Origin: an uncultured Eubacteriales bacterium
GTDB lineage: Bacteria > Bacillota > Clostridia > Lachnospirales > Lachnospiraceae
Length of the DNA: 39,010 nt
Assembly (NCBI GenBank): GCA_900314565.1
Contig: OMVU01000079.1
Coordinates: forward strand, 1-39,010
Direction: 5' to 3'
Within the stretch, counting starts at the first letter, position 1; each line of letters starts with the position of its first letter. Both the position numbers and the translations under genes were made by a program. Below, in pieces: positions 8,370 through 16,329 of the stretch. The notes under the pieces are model-generated. The model was not told the origin of the DNA. It saw only the letters and a program-made list of their open reading frames with translations, and ran no database searches.

Positions 8370-8591
8370 TTATTTTATTTCGATCATTTCGGCGTCTGCT
8401 TTTCGCAGGCTCAGTTCATAACCGCGAACGGTGAGTTCCATCGGATCGCCAAGCGGCGCGACCTTGCGGACATAGATCTCAACATTTTTCGTAATGCCCA
8501 TGTCCATGATTCGGCGTTTGACCCCACCTGTTCCGTGGATCTTTGCTACCACGACGGTCTCACCGATTTTTGCATCTCTGAGTGTTTTCAC
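8370..8591 (-). CDS. feoA: FeoA domain protein (second copy)
   Basis: 73 residues from GTG 8591, preceded by AAGGAGG with an 8-nt spacer. An upstream in-frame ATG would add a Cys-rich leader that overlaps the other feoA, so it is rejected. The sequence is a complete SH3-like FeoA domain: MKTLRDAKIGETVVVAKIHG, then RRIMDMGITKNVEIYVRKVA and PLGDPMELTVRGYELSLRKA. FeoA is a small cytoplasmic partner of FeoB needed for Fe(II) uptake. The Shine-Dalgarno overlaps the stop of the first feoA (TGAAGGAGG), so the two are coupled. The PLGDPxxxxxRGYxLSLRKxEA end is the classical FeoA signature. Confidence 0.95.
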   Translation of the reverse strand: MKTLRDAKIGETVVVAKIHGTGGVKRRIMDMGITKNVEIYVRKVAPLGDPMELTVRGYELSLRKADAEMIEIK

Positions 8592-8605
8592 TTTGACTTC
8601 CTCCT

Positions 8606-8818
8606 TCAGATCATGATCTTGTTTGCAAGTTCGCGGTTTACAGCAACACGGCATTCTTTGACATTAACAATAAGATTTCCGTCGATCGTATTGATTACCT
8701 TTATCTCGCCGCCAACATGGAAACCAAGGTCTTCCAAATGCTTTTTTGTCTCCGGATTTCCTCCGATCCTTTTGATGATCTGTGGCTGACCGATTTCTGC
8801 AAAACTAAGAGGCATCAT
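8606..8818 (-). CDS. feoA: FeoA domain protein (first copy)
   Basis: 70 residues from the first of two adjacent ATGs (8818); GGGAG lies 7 nt upstream. The domain reads MMPLSFAEIGQPQIIKRIGG, then KKHLEDLGFHVGGEIKVINT and NLIVNVKECRVAVNRELANK. It is FeoA-like but divergent from the second copy: it lacks the PLGDP motif and has VNVKECRVAVNRELA instead, the variant usually seen in the first of two tandem FeoA proteins in Clostridia. It is the first gene of the feo operon, directly downstream of the consensus promoter. Confidence 0.93.
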   Translation of the reverse strand: MMPLSFAEIGQPQIIKRIGGNPETKKHLEDLGFHVGGEIKVINTIDGNLIVNVKECRVAVNRELANKIMI

Positions 8819-8873
8819 GAATCTTCTCCCTGTAATAATTTTCCGGCATAAAGAACCGCATGCCTTCAAAAAT

Positions 8874-8920
8874 GGTTAGCAGTTCATAACCGTCATTTAT
8901 TATAGATAGTAGATGCTAAC
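8874..8920. promoter_or_regulatory. Candidate iron/metal-regulator operator overlapping the feo promoter
   Basis: GTTAGCA (8875-8881) and TGCTAAC (8914-8920) form a perfect inverted pair; the second arm sits in the -35/-10 spacer and the first just downstream of the -10 box. A further GGTTA...TAACC pair overlaps the first arm. GGTTAGC/GCTAACC cores resemble DtxR/IdeR/MntR-type boxes more than Fur boxes. The assignment to that family is inference. Confidence 0.5.
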
Positions 8921-8927
8921 ATGTCAA
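8899..8927 (-). promoter_or_regulatory. Fully consensus sigma-A promoter of the feo operon
   Basis: Read on the minus strand: TTGACA (8927-8922), exactly 17 bp, TATAAT (8904-8899). Both hexamers are perfect, so the promoter should be strong when not repressed, as expected for an iron-repressed operon. The first feoA starts about 80 bp downstream. Confidence 0.88.
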
Positions 8928-9141
8928 GAGACTTTCTGTTTTTCACGGCAGGAAAAACCGACAGTCTCTTCCGCGTAAGATTGAAAAATGATACGATATG
9001 TGGGAAGCCGCCTTCGAGAGCAGATAATGATCCTGACATCTAAAAAATGATCGGGAAAGAGAAATTCGTACAGCATAAGGAGGCTGACAGGCGTTTTGTA
9101 ATTACCCGGAGAGGCTGAGATTGAGAGGAGGAAGATCATAG

Positions 9142-9834
9142 ATGAACAGAGAGGAGATCGTGGCAGAACTGTTCCGGATGCAGGATAAGGACTATGCTCT
9201 TATGCAGACAAAAATCATTCCCACGGTAGCGTCTGACAGAATTATAGGCGTCAGAACGCCGGCTCTTCGGACGTTTGCCAAAAGTCTGTATAAGGACAGT
9301 GATATCAATGCTTTTCTTTCATGCGTGCCGCATCAGTATTTCGATGAAGACCAGCTGCACGCCTTTGTCCTGTCGCTGGAGAAGGATTTCGACAAGTGCA
9401 TAGCGGAAGTTGACGCATTTCTTCCTTATATTGATAATTGGGCTACCTGTGATCAGCTTTCTCCCGGGGTGTTCAAAAAAGAACCGGAGAAACTGCTTCC
9501 GTATATTCAGTCATGGATCAAATCTGACCGGACGTACACGGTCAGATTTGCGATAGGCATGCTGATGCAGCATTTCCTGGATGAGAAGTTCGATGTAAAA
9601 TACGCGGATATGGCAGCAGAGGTCAGGTCAGAGGAATATTACGTCAACATGATGATCGCATGGTATTTTGCGACCGCACTTGCGAAGCAGTATGAATTGA
9701 TCCTTCCATATCTGGAAGAAAAGAGACTGGATGACTGGGTCCATAATAAGGCGATTCAGAAAAGCGTGGAGAGCTACAGGATCACAGATGAACAAAAGGC
9801 ATATTTAAAGACGTTAAAGGTGCGGAAACGATAG
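9142..9834 (+). CDS. DNA alkylation repair protein (AlkD-like HEAT-repeat glycosylase)
   Basis: 230 residues, a normal AlkD length, all helical. Family positions are visible: IIGVRTPALRTFAKSL near the N-terminus, DNWATCDQLSPGVF with W100 and D104, and RTYTVRFAIGMLM with R135. These match the Trp, Asp and Arg that line the DNA-binding cleft in Bacillus cereus AlkD. The family removes cationic N3- and N7-alkylated purines without base flipping. GAGAGGAGG precedes ATG 9142. It is divergent from the feo operon and appears monocistronic. Its stop codon is the first base triplet of a dispersed repeat. Confidence 0.92.
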   Translation: MNREEIVAELFRMQDKDYALMQTKIIPTVASDRIIGVRTPALRTFAKSLYKDSDINAFLSCVPHQYFDEDQLHAFVLSLEKDFDKCIAEVDAFLPYIDNWATCDQLSPGVFKKEPEKLLPYIQSWIKSDRTYTVRFAIGMLMQHFLDEKFDVKYADMAAEVRSEEYYVNMMIAWYFATALAKQYELILPYLEEKRLDDWVHNKAIQKSVESYRITDEQKAYLKTLKVRKR

Positions 9835-9896
9835 CGCGACAGCGCAACAGTGGGCATGAAGCGCAAGCGGAATGCGAATGGCACCGCTCAGATAAA
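9831..9896. repeat. Dispersed repeat family 1, copy 1
   Basis: About 65 bp starting agcgcgacagcgc and containing gcggaatgcgaatggcaccg. It is clearly homologous to 25546-25609. It begins at the AlkD stop codon. Confidence 0.8.
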
Positions 9897-9946
9897 TGAT
9901 ACAGGAGGAATGCGGGTCCGGCGGATCACGTCTCAGAGAAAGAACT

Positions 9947-10555
9947 TTATCCTCTGAGACGCAGAAGAGCCATGGCCAGACCCCAGGTCACGGTCAGTAC
10001 GATCAGAATTACTACGGGGAAGGTCTTTACACCACCTATGCCAAAGCCGTACCAGTCATTGGTATTTTCGCCTTCTCCGAATCCGTTCTTCAGAATGTTA
10101 CCTGCATAGACGACAGCATAGAGAAGGGTCGGAATAAGCGCCAGGAAGGAATCCCGAAAGGTCAGAGGAGAAAGCAGCGGGCTGAAAATAAATGTCAGGA
10201 TGGCGAGCAGGGGACCGATTGCATGAAGAAAGAGCTGCTCTTCGGCAAAGAGAGGGCGGTAGCCCATCCTGGGTCCCAGAAAGACCAGTACGACAAGAAA
10301 AGTGAGGGCAACAGAAACTGAGGAGGAATACTTAAGAAGAGAAAGCAGCGGAGAGACAGACCCTTTTCCGCCTGAAATGACGTGGAGAAGGATCAGGAGA
10401 GAAACGATGCCCGCAAAAAGATTGGAGAGGGTGGTGTAGTATTTCAAAGAAGAGAGTCCCCGTCTGGAGAGAAGCTTCTCACCCCCTTTTTGGAACATAT
10501 GGATCCAGCTTCCTATGGTGGCGGCAGCCACCAGAAGTTCAGAAAGATAATACAT
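9947..10555 (-). CDS. Integral membrane protein, Pr6Pr/FAR-17a-like
   Basis: 202 residues from ATG 10555; GGGAGG lies 5 nt upstream. The longer upstream ORF lacks a good site and runs through repeat DNA. About six membrane helices are visible (residues 2-18, 41-60, 76-93, 111-127, 134-152, 177-197). The motif LKYYTTLSNLFAGIVSLL between helices 1 and 2 resembles the YxTxLSNxF motif of the Pr6Pr/AIG1-like membrane proteins common in Clostridia and lactobacilli. Function is unknown. It is transcribed leftward, alone, with a structured repeat upstream. Confidence 0.75.
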   Translation of the reverse strand: MYYLSELLVAAATIGSWIHMFQKGGEKLLSRRGLSSLKYYTTLSNLFAGIVSLLILLHVISGGKGSVSPLLSLLKYSSSVSVALTFLVVLVFLGPRMGYRPLFAEEQLFLHAIGPLLAILTFIFSPLLSPLTFRDSFLALIPTLLYAVVYAGNILKNGFGEGENTNDWYGFGIGGVKTFPVVILIVLTVTWGLAMALLRLRG

Positions 10556-10728
10556 AGTATCCTCCCGCCAAAAGCGCAGCGAAAAAAACGACATCTGCCT
10601 GTATTGTAGCAGATTCCGGAGAAGAATGCATCTCCGTGCTCTGCAAGTCCTCTTGGCGCATGCAGGGAAGGCACTTAAAAAACTGGCTCTCTGCAAATTT
10701 GATACGTATAAAGTAGTGTACGAAAGAT

Positions 10729-10775
10729 ATTCAAGAACGCTGAGGCGTTCTTGAATCTTCATCACGCAGTACTCT
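10729..10775. repeat. Structured repeat family 2, copy A
   Basis: A perfect 12-bp hairpin: ATTCAAGAACGC (10729-10740), loop TGAG, GCGTTCTTGAAT (10745-10756). It is followed by cttcatcacgcagtactc, which matches the edge of the larger copy near 11572. The same CAAGAACGC hairpin occurs at 11697-11718 and, diverged, at 37150-37171. Confidence 0.8.
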
Positions 10776-10834
10776 CGACCGATGCTGCAAAGATGGTCAT
10801 GAACCATAACAGCCGTTTATGAACAGAGCCTCAG

Positions 10835-11341
10835 TCATGAGTCATTTGACTCATATCGGATGTCACACCCTAAAGGGAGATGACTATGTATGAAGTCTTT
10901 TACAAAATCAGAATCCTCAGTCGGGACATATACGCGCATTTTCCTGTTCCTTCCCCAAAGTTCTATATACTTCCGGGTGAAGAGGACAGCCCTTACCTTA
11001 TCAAAATGCAGATAAACGGAAGATCTGCCATAGCCGGTCTTAACATAGACTTCTGATATTTCATAGGTCTCCTGAGGGTCTGATGCGGAAAATGCCAGGC
11101 CGAAGAAAAAGCAGGAGATCAGCATGAACACGCCTGCACAGCCGGCTACAATCAGGAAAGACGTCCAGTCGTTGAATTTCCAGGACAATGCCGCACCGAA
11201 AAGCAGAACGAACACGGCAATAATAACACATGCGATAAGACCCGGACGGATACTGCTCCGGTAATAATCCGGATCAATGGAGCAGAACCAGGAGTATGAA
11301 CCGTCGGGTCCTTTTTTTAATTTTTCGGGATATGCAGACAT
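10835..11341 (-). CDS. Hypothetical membrane protein with two helices
   Basis: 168 residues if translation starts at ATG 11341 (MSAYPEKLKKGPDGSYSWFC); AGGTG lies 7 nt upstream. An upstream start at 11386 would add 15 basic residues and cannot be excluded. A polar N-terminal stretch is followed by two membrane helices (about 33-55 and 60-83) and a soluble C-terminal part of about 80 residues with PH-like or YcxB-like character (TRKYIELWGRNRKMRVYVPT). YcxB-like proteins have this order (two helices, then a short beta domain), but the match is only by architecture. It is a single gene on the minus strand with no partner evident. Confidence 0.65.
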   Translation of the reverse strand: MSAYPEKLKKGPDGSYSWFCSIDPDYYRSSIRPGLIACVIIAVFVLLFGAALSWKFNDWTSFLIVAGCAGVFMLISCFFFGLAFSASDPQETYEISEVYVKTGYGRSSVYLHFDKVRAVLFTRKYIELWGRNRKMRVYVPTEDSDFVKDFIHSHLPLGCDIRYESNDS

Positions 11342-11571
11342 CACACGGCACCTTTTTTTCATTACGTATCCGAAAGCGTTTCGCAATTACCTGATGGCGT
11401 ATCAGGGACGCTTCGGTATTCCTGCTGATCCTATAATAGCACAGCAGATTACATTGAACCAGCACAGGAGCGGATAAACGGCCTGATCATGAAGAAAGTG
11501 CTCATATCCCTTTTTGTTCCAGATTCACAAGTTTGCGGAATAATGATAATATTAAAGTGCCGGAAAATTTT

Positions 11572-11721
11572 ATTCTTCATCGCGCAATACTCGTGTCTTC
11601 AGACATGAGATACGCGCGCAAAGTGAAACTCGCCTTCATCGTGAGTACAATCTCGCGATGAAGAATAGAAGGTGCTTCGCACCCTGCGCGGCGCGGCAAG
11701 AACGCTGAGGCGTTCTTGAAT
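11572..11721. repeat. Structured repeat family 2, copy B (full, multi-hairpin)
   Basis: A 13-bp perfect inverted repeat, ATTCTTCATCGCG (11572-11584) and CGCGATGAAGAAT (11654-11666), encloses a smaller hairpin (TGTCT/AGACA near 11592-11605). Next come GGTGC-TTC-GCACC (11671-11683), a GC-rich link and CAAGAACGC-TGAG-GCGTTCTTG (11697-11718). No ORF is supported. Positions 11671-11718 match 37124-37171 base for base in length. Confidence 0.82.
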
Positions 11722-11817
11722 GACCTTAAGAGGCCGGTGGAATTCATTAACGCACATAATCAGAAACAGATAATAAAGGGACGGAACAAAAAGCAGACCG
11801 GTATCCGTAAGACACAG

Positions 11818-11865
11818 ATGGTCCCTCCTGTGTATGCAGCCATGCTGCATGCAGGAAGGGACCAT
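11818..11865 (+). terminator. Strong hairpin upstream of the debranching enzyme gene
   Basis: ATGGTCCCT-CCTG...TGCAG pairs with CTGCATGCAGGAAGGGACCAT across 48 nt, with one bulge and one or two mismatches. There is no long T-run, so it may be an attenuator or part of a repeat rather than a simple terminator. Confidence 0.5.
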
Positions 11866-11882
11866 ACTGTATTTCAGGAATG

Positions 11883-11924
11883 CCTCGGTCATTTTCCTGA
11901 TCAGTACCGAGGGATACTGATCAG
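11883..11924 (+). promoter_or_regulatory. Two mutually exclusive hairpins in the leader of the debranching enzyme gene
   Basis: CCTCGGT (11883-11889) pairs with ACCGAGG (11906-11912). CTGATCAGTA (11897-11906) pairs perfectly with TACTGATCAG (11915-11924). The two stems overlap, so both cannot form at once. They lie 57 bp before the start codon. The rest of 11387-11980 holds the repeat above, the 48-nt hairpin and no gene. Confidence 0.45.
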
Positions 11925-11980
11925 AATGAATATAAGGAATCGTAAACAGGCAGATTGCAGGACCCGCAGGGAGAATCAGT

Positions 11981-14071
11981 ATGAGATTAATAGACAGTTT
12001 TCCAACAGACAGGATCGGAGACATTGAATACCGGATCGGCCGAGTGTTCCCTTTCGGAGCCACCCTTGTTGAAGACGGCGGTGTTAATTTCAGTATTTTT
12101 TCAAAAGAAGCGACCGGCTGTACGCTGCTGCTTTTTCATCACGGAGCGAAGGAACCGTTTGTGGAAATTCCGATCCCGGAGAGATTCAGAATCGGAAATG
12201 TCTTTTCCATCATGCTTTTCCACATCAATATAGAGACTACGGAATACGGCTATCGTTTCGATGGACCCTATGCCCCGGAAGAAGGACTTCTGTATGACAG
12301 GAAAAAGATCCTCCTGGATCCCTATGCAAAGTCTATCAGCGGAAGAAGTGTATGGGGAAAAAAGCCGGATTTTGAGGATCCGTTTCCCCACAGGGGGCAG
12401 ATCATCAGAGAAGATTACGACTGGGGAGGCGATAAGCCGCTGGAAATCCCGCTGAATGATCTTGTGATCTATGAAGCGCATGTCCGCTCCCTGACGATGC
12501 ATAAGAGCGCAGACGTCAGATTCCCCGGCACCTATGCCGGATTTATCGAAAAAATCCCATATCTGAAAGAGCTCGGAATCAATTGTATTGAACTGATGCC
12601 GATCTTTGAATTCGATGAATTTGAGAACGCCCGTGAGAGCGACGGGGTCCTGCGGCTCAACTACTGGGGATATTCGACGGTAGGCTTTTTCGCTCCGAAA
12701 GCCGGTTATGCGGCATCTGCGCCGTATGGGATGGAAGCGGACGAGCTGAAAAATATGGTGCGTCAGCTTCATTTGAACGGAATCGAAGTGATTCTGGATG
12801 TGGTCTTTAATCATACGGCGGAAGGAAATGAAAAAGGACCGTATATTTCCTACCGCGGGATCGACAACCGGACTTATTACCTTCTGACAGATAAGGGAGA
12901 GTACTATAATTTCAGCGGCTGCGGCAATACCATGAACTGCAATAACGTAGTGGTAAGAGATATGATCCTCGACTGCCTACGCTATTGGGTGTCGGCCTAC
13001 CATGTAGACGGATTCAGATTCGATCTCGCGTCCATCCTGACGAGAGACCAGAATGGCGTTCCCATGATCTCACCGCCGCTGCTTGAAACGATTGCTCAGG
13101 ATCCCATTCTGGGAAAGAGTAAACTGATCGCCGAAGCATGGGACGCAGGCGGACTTTATCAGGTGGGAAGCTTTCCTTCCTGGCACCGCTGGTCGGAGTG
13201 GAATGGCAGATACAGGGACTGCCTTCGTGTTTTCCTGAAGGGCGGTGCGGAAGCGGCACCGGAATTATATATGCGGATCCGGGGGTCGAACGACCTGTAT
13301 GGGGACGAAGATGCCGCCGCGTCGATCAATTTTATTACCTGCCATGACGGATTTACCCTGAATGATCTTGTGTCCTACAATGAAAAACATAATCTGGACA
13401 ACGGCGAGAACAACAGGGACGGTGCCAATCGGAACGACAGCTGGAACTGCGGGGTGGAAGGAGAGACAACGGATCCTGAGATCCTGGCTCTCCGGGAAAA
13501 ACAGATGCGCAATGCATTCACGATCCTCCTCACCAGCCGCGGTGTCCCCATGATCCTTGCCGGAGATGAATTCGCAAACACGCAGAACGGCAACAACAAT
13601 GCCTACTGCCAGGACAATGAGATCTCTTACCTTGACTGGGACAGACTGAAAACGCATAAAGATCTGCACTTGTTCGTCAAGAACCTGATCGCGTTCAGGA
13701 AAGCGCATCCTGTTCTGCGCAGCGTCTCCTATGACTTCAGCTACAACAAAACAGGGTATCCCGAGCTGTCCTTCCATGGAACAGCGCCATGGTGCCTGAA
13801 TGAAAATGAACCAAACCTGACCTTTGCATACCTCTACACAGAAGAAAAGGAAAAGTATCACATGGAGAAGACATCCTTTATCTATGTGATGGTAAATGCG
13901 CACTGGGAGGAGCGCGTTTTCAGTCTTCCCGTGATACCGGCCGGCATGCACTGGTATCTGGCATGTGATTCTTCGGGGATGTCTGCTGCTCCCGGGGAGG
14001 AGCAGGCCCTGAATACGTTTGAATCCTACAAACTCACAGCAAGGTCGTCGGCGGTCCTTCTTGCACGCTGA
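11981..14071 (+). CDS. glgX: GlgX-type glycogen debranching enzyme / isoamylase-like GH13
   Basis: 696 residues. An N-terminal CBM48-like module (residues 18-110, YRIGRVFPFGATLVEDGGVN) precedes a GH13 barrel. Catalytic blocks are region I DVVFNHT (273-279), region II GFRFDLAS with nucleophile D348, region III AEAWDAGG with acid/base E385, and region IV FITCHDGF with H455-D456. The sequence NGNNNAYCQDNEISYLDW is typical for GlgX and isoamylases. It hydrolyses alpha-1,6 branches in glycogen or amylopectin. GGGAG precedes ATG 11981. No glg neighbours are present, so it acts apart from a glycogen operon here. The structured leader suggests post-transcriptional control. Confidence 0.93.
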   Translation: MRLIDSFPTDRIGDIEYRIGRVFPFGATLVEDGGVNFSIFSKEATGCTLLLFHHGAKEPFVEIPIPERFRIGNVFSIMLFHINIETTEYGYRFDGPYAPEEGLLYDRKKILLDPYAKSISGRSVWGKKPDFEDPFPHRGQIIREDYDWGGDKPLEIPLNDLVIYEAHVRSLTMHKSADVRFPGTYAGFIEKIPYLKELGINCIELMPIFEFDEFENARESDGVLRLNYWGYSTVGFFAPKAGYAASAPYGMEADELKNMVRQLHLNGIEVILDVVFNHTAEGNEKGPYISYRGIDNRTYYLLTDKGEYYNFSGCGNTMNCNNVVVRDMILDCLRYWVSAYHVDGFRFDLASILTRDQNGVPMISPPLLETIAQDPILGKSKLIAEAWDAGGLYQVGSFPSWHRWSEWNGRYRDCLRVFLKGGAEAAPELYMRIRGSNDLYGDEDAAASINFITCHDGFTLNDLVSYNEKHNLDNGENNRDGANRNDSWNCGVEGETTDPEILALREKQMRNAFTILLTSRGVPMILAGDEFANTQNGNNNAYCQDNEISYLDWDRLKTHKDLHLFVKNLIAFRKAHPVLRSVSYDFSYNKTGYPELSFHGTAPWCLNENEPNLTFAYLYTEEKEKYHMEKTSFIYVMVNAHWEERVFSLPVIPAGMHWYLACDSSGMSAAPGEEQALNTFESYKLTARSSAVLLAR

Positions 14072-14187
14072 TCGTGACTGCACTGATTACTGTTACGCTG
14101 ACAATGAATGTGCTGATCGCAGTTGCGTTGACATTGATTGTCCTGATTGAGATTTGATCGATCGTGATTACGCTGATCGATGCTGCG
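14068..14187 (+). repeat. Eight-unit degenerate 15-bp tandem array
   Basis: Eight units of exactly 15 bp in phase, such as ctgatcgtgactgca, ctgattactgttacg, ctgatcgcagttgcg and ctgatcgatgctgcg, most starting CTGA. The debranching enzyme's TGA stop is bases 2-4 of unit 1. Read one frame off the enzyme, the units encode hydrophobic pentapeptides of the LIxVx type until a stop in unit 6. Confidence 0.75.
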
Positions 14188-14272
14188 CTGTAAAAGAAAT
14201 GCAAACAGATGATCCGGATCGTATTGCCCTGCAAGGTGTCTCCGGTTCGGTATACAGGAGGAAAATAAAGAG

Positions 14273-15112
14273 ATGAAAAGACTTGGTTATTACAATGGGA
14301 AGTTCGGCCCGCTGGAAGAGATGACAGTTCCTATGAATGATCGTGTGTGCTGGTTCGGTGACGGCGTATACGATGCCGGTCCATGCCGTAACTATCATAT
14401 TTTTGCGCTTGATGAACACGTGGACCGTTTCTTCCGGAGCGCTGCCGCCTTAAAAATTGAGATGCCGGTAAGTAAGGAAGAACTGAAAGAAACGCTGTAC
14501 TCCCTTGTACGGAAAATGGATCAGGGAAACCTTTTCGTTTATTATCAGGTCACCCGGGGAACGGGGATTCGGAAACATGCTTTCACGGATGGCCCCGGAA
14601 ATCTCTGGATCACGCTGAATCCCGCAGGAATCTCAGACGGACTTGAGCCGATTCAGCTCATAACTACAGAAGATACCCGGTTCTTCCACTGTGATATCAA
14701 GACCCTCAACCTCATTCCGACCGTGATGGCGTCGCAGAAGGCAGAGGAGGCGGGCTGCATGGAAGCTGTGTTCTACCGCCCGGGCGGCCGTGTGACCGAA
14801 GGTTCACACAGCAATGTGCATATTTTGAAGGACGGAGTGCTGCACACCGCGCCGACAGACCATCTGATCCTGCCGGGCATTGCCAGGGCACATCTGCTGC
14901 GGGCGTGCACTGCACTGGGAATTGAGTTCAGGGAAGAGGCTTTTACTCTGGATGAGCTTTTTGCTGCGGATGAGGTGATCATTACAAGCTCCAGCCACTT
15001 GTGTCGGCATGCAGACCGAATCGACGGGCGGGACGCGGGAGGCAAAGATCCGGTCCTGTATGAGCGTCTCCGCTCTTATTTGCTGAATGAATTTTTTACT
15101 GCGACTGCCTGA
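14273..15112 (+). CDS. Class IV PLP aminotransferase, D-amino-acid aminotransferase-like
   Basis: 279 residues, the usual length for fold-type IV enzymes. It opens YYNGKFGPLEEMTVPMNDR and WFGDGVYDA. The PLP lysine is K143 in CDIKTLNLIPTVMASQKAEE, and GGRVTEGSHSNVHIL binds the cofactor phosphate. DIKxLNL plus VTEGSxSN is the D-alanine/D-amino-acid aminotransferase pattern rather than IlvE, although 4-amino-4-deoxychorismate lyase is a relative. D-alanine transaminase exchanges amino groups between D-amino acids and 2-oxo acids for the peptidoglycan D-Glu/D-Ala supply. GGAGG lies 11 nt before ATG 14273. It is a lone gene with a divergent C-terminal tail. Confidence 0.83.
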   Translation: MKRLGYYNGKFGPLEEMTVPMNDRVCWFGDGVYDAGPCRNYHIFALDEHVDRFFRSAAALKIEMPVSKEELKETLYSLVRKMDQGNLFVYYQVTRGTGIRKHAFTDGPGNLWITLNPAGISDGLEPIQLITTEDTRFFHCDIKTLNLIPTVMASQKAEEAGCMEAVFYRPGGRVTEGSHSNVHILKDGVLHTAPTDHLILPGIARAHLLRACTALGIEFREEAFTLDELFAADEVIITSSSHLCRHADRIDGRDAGGKDPVLYERLRSYLLNEFFTATA

Positions 15113-15125
15113 GACAGAAGGATGA

Positions 15126-16172
15126 TTGCATAAATACGCTTGTGTGGGCAAGCTCACATATTGCATAGTATTTCTTGCTTCTTTTCTTCTGCTGTCTGCC
15201 TGCGGCAAGAACGCAGAAAAGACTAAAGTCAGGGTATTGATCATACCGAAGTTCGAAATCGGCGAGATGAGCGGAGATGCTTCCGGCGAAGCACAGCTCT
15301 TCTATGAACATTACTGTGCAGGCTGTAAGGAGATTAAAATCCCGAATTCAACGCCCACCTCTCAATTCTATTTTAACAGTGAGAATGGTGTGGGATTACT
15401 GGTGACCGACTCCGGAAAATCGGCTGCCGGTCTGTCACTGATGTCTCTGCTTTCCTGGGATGCATATGATTTTTCCGATACCACGATCGTTTCGGTCGGC
15501 TGCGGGGGCGCAAGCACCGGATCTTTTATCTTTGGTGACGTCGTGTTAGTTACCGCAGCATGCGATTTTGAGCTTGGACATAATACAGGCCGGGGTGAGC
15601 TTGAAGATGCAGAGTCAGAGCACACCTGGTTTCCGCTTGATTCTCTCAGTAATTATTCCGTCGAACAATTGAATGCAGAGCTTTATGACAAGGTATACCC
15701 GATGATCAGGGACTGTCCGCTGCGCACAACGGAAACGACAAAACGTGTCCTTGCCAATAACTATCCTGATGAAGAGTGGGCTGCCAGGGATCCTCACGTG
15801 GCGAAAGGGACCGCTGTGACAGGGGACAGCTACTGGAAAGGCAGCGATGGTCATAGGAATGCCGGTTTTATTGCAGAATACTATGGGTGCCCTGATGAGT
15901 ATGCCGTTACCGAAATGGAAGAGATCGCAATCATGAACGCTGCTGAGTGCTTTGGCCTGAAGGATCGGGTCATTTCCTTACGTGTGATCGTGAATATGGA
16001 TACCTTCCTGAAAGGGGAAAGTCCGGAAAAGCTCTGGCTCAGCGAAACGGATTACGGCAGTAAGGTGACGGAAGAAAACAGTGAGACGGTGGATATCTTC
16101 GGGCCCGGCATGGAGAACCTGTTCGACGTAGGAAAGATCGTGATTGACGCCATTTTGGCAGGAGAATTGTAA
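15126..16172 (+). CDS. Lipoprotein of the purine nucleoside permease (NUP) family
   Basis: 348 residues if translation begins at TTG 15126; GTG 15144 is an alternative that still keeps the signal peptide. A membrane segment (TYCIVFLASFLLLSAC) ends in the lipobox LSAC, so the mature protein is lipid-anchored outside. The rest (VRVLIIPKFEIGEMSGDASG, then GVGLLVTDSGKSAAGLSLMS and TTIVSVGCGGASTGSFIFGD) matches the NUP family, known from fungal purine nucleoside permeases and related in fold to nucleoside phosphorylases. MEEIAIMNAAE is the phosphorylase-like region. An external nucleoside-binding or phosphorolytic role is likely, but no transport helices are present, so the name permease misleads here. 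Confidence 0.78.
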   Translation: MHKYACVGKLTYCIVFLASFLLLSACGKNAEKTKVRVLIIPKFEIGEMSGDASGEAQLFYEHYCAGCKEIKIPNSTPTSQFYFNSENGVGLLVTDSGKSAAGLSLMSLLSWDAYDFSDTTIVSVGCGGASTGSFIFGDVVLVTAACDFELGHNTGRGELEDAESEHTWFPLDSLSNYSVEQLNAELYDKVYPMIRDCPLRTTETTKRVLANNYPDEEWAARDPHVAKGTAVTGDSYWKGSDGHRNAGFIAEYYGCPDEYAVTEMEEIAIMNAAECFGLKDRVISLRVIVNMDTFLKGESPEKLWLSETDYGSKVTEENSETVDIFGPGMENLFDVGKIVIDAILAGEL

Positions 16173-16329
16173 GAAGATCCGAAACTGTTTTCATCTCTGC
16201 CGCAGAAGTCAGGAACGATTCGGTGTTCCTGATCCGATGCAGAAGGTCCGCAAATAAGCAATACAGAATTGTGAAAAAACACCCCGTTAACATTGCTGAA
16301 ATATCTAGTAAATGGATTTTTTAGTGATG

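Noticed and set aside
8370-8654. Cys-rich N-terminal extension of the second FeoA
   Set aside because: It would overlap the first feoA; the GTG start with AAGGAGG gives a normal-length FeoA.
9947-10807. 286-residue form of the membrane protein
   Set aside because: The extra N-terminus reads through the structured repeat and is basic and Cys-rich; the internal ATG 10555 has a good Shine-Dalgarno and starts directly with a membrane helix.
11599-12063. Minus-strand ORF in the leader of the debranching enzyme
   Set aside because: It crosses structured repeats and overlaps the glgX start; hydrophobic residues come from hairpin sequence and no family fits.
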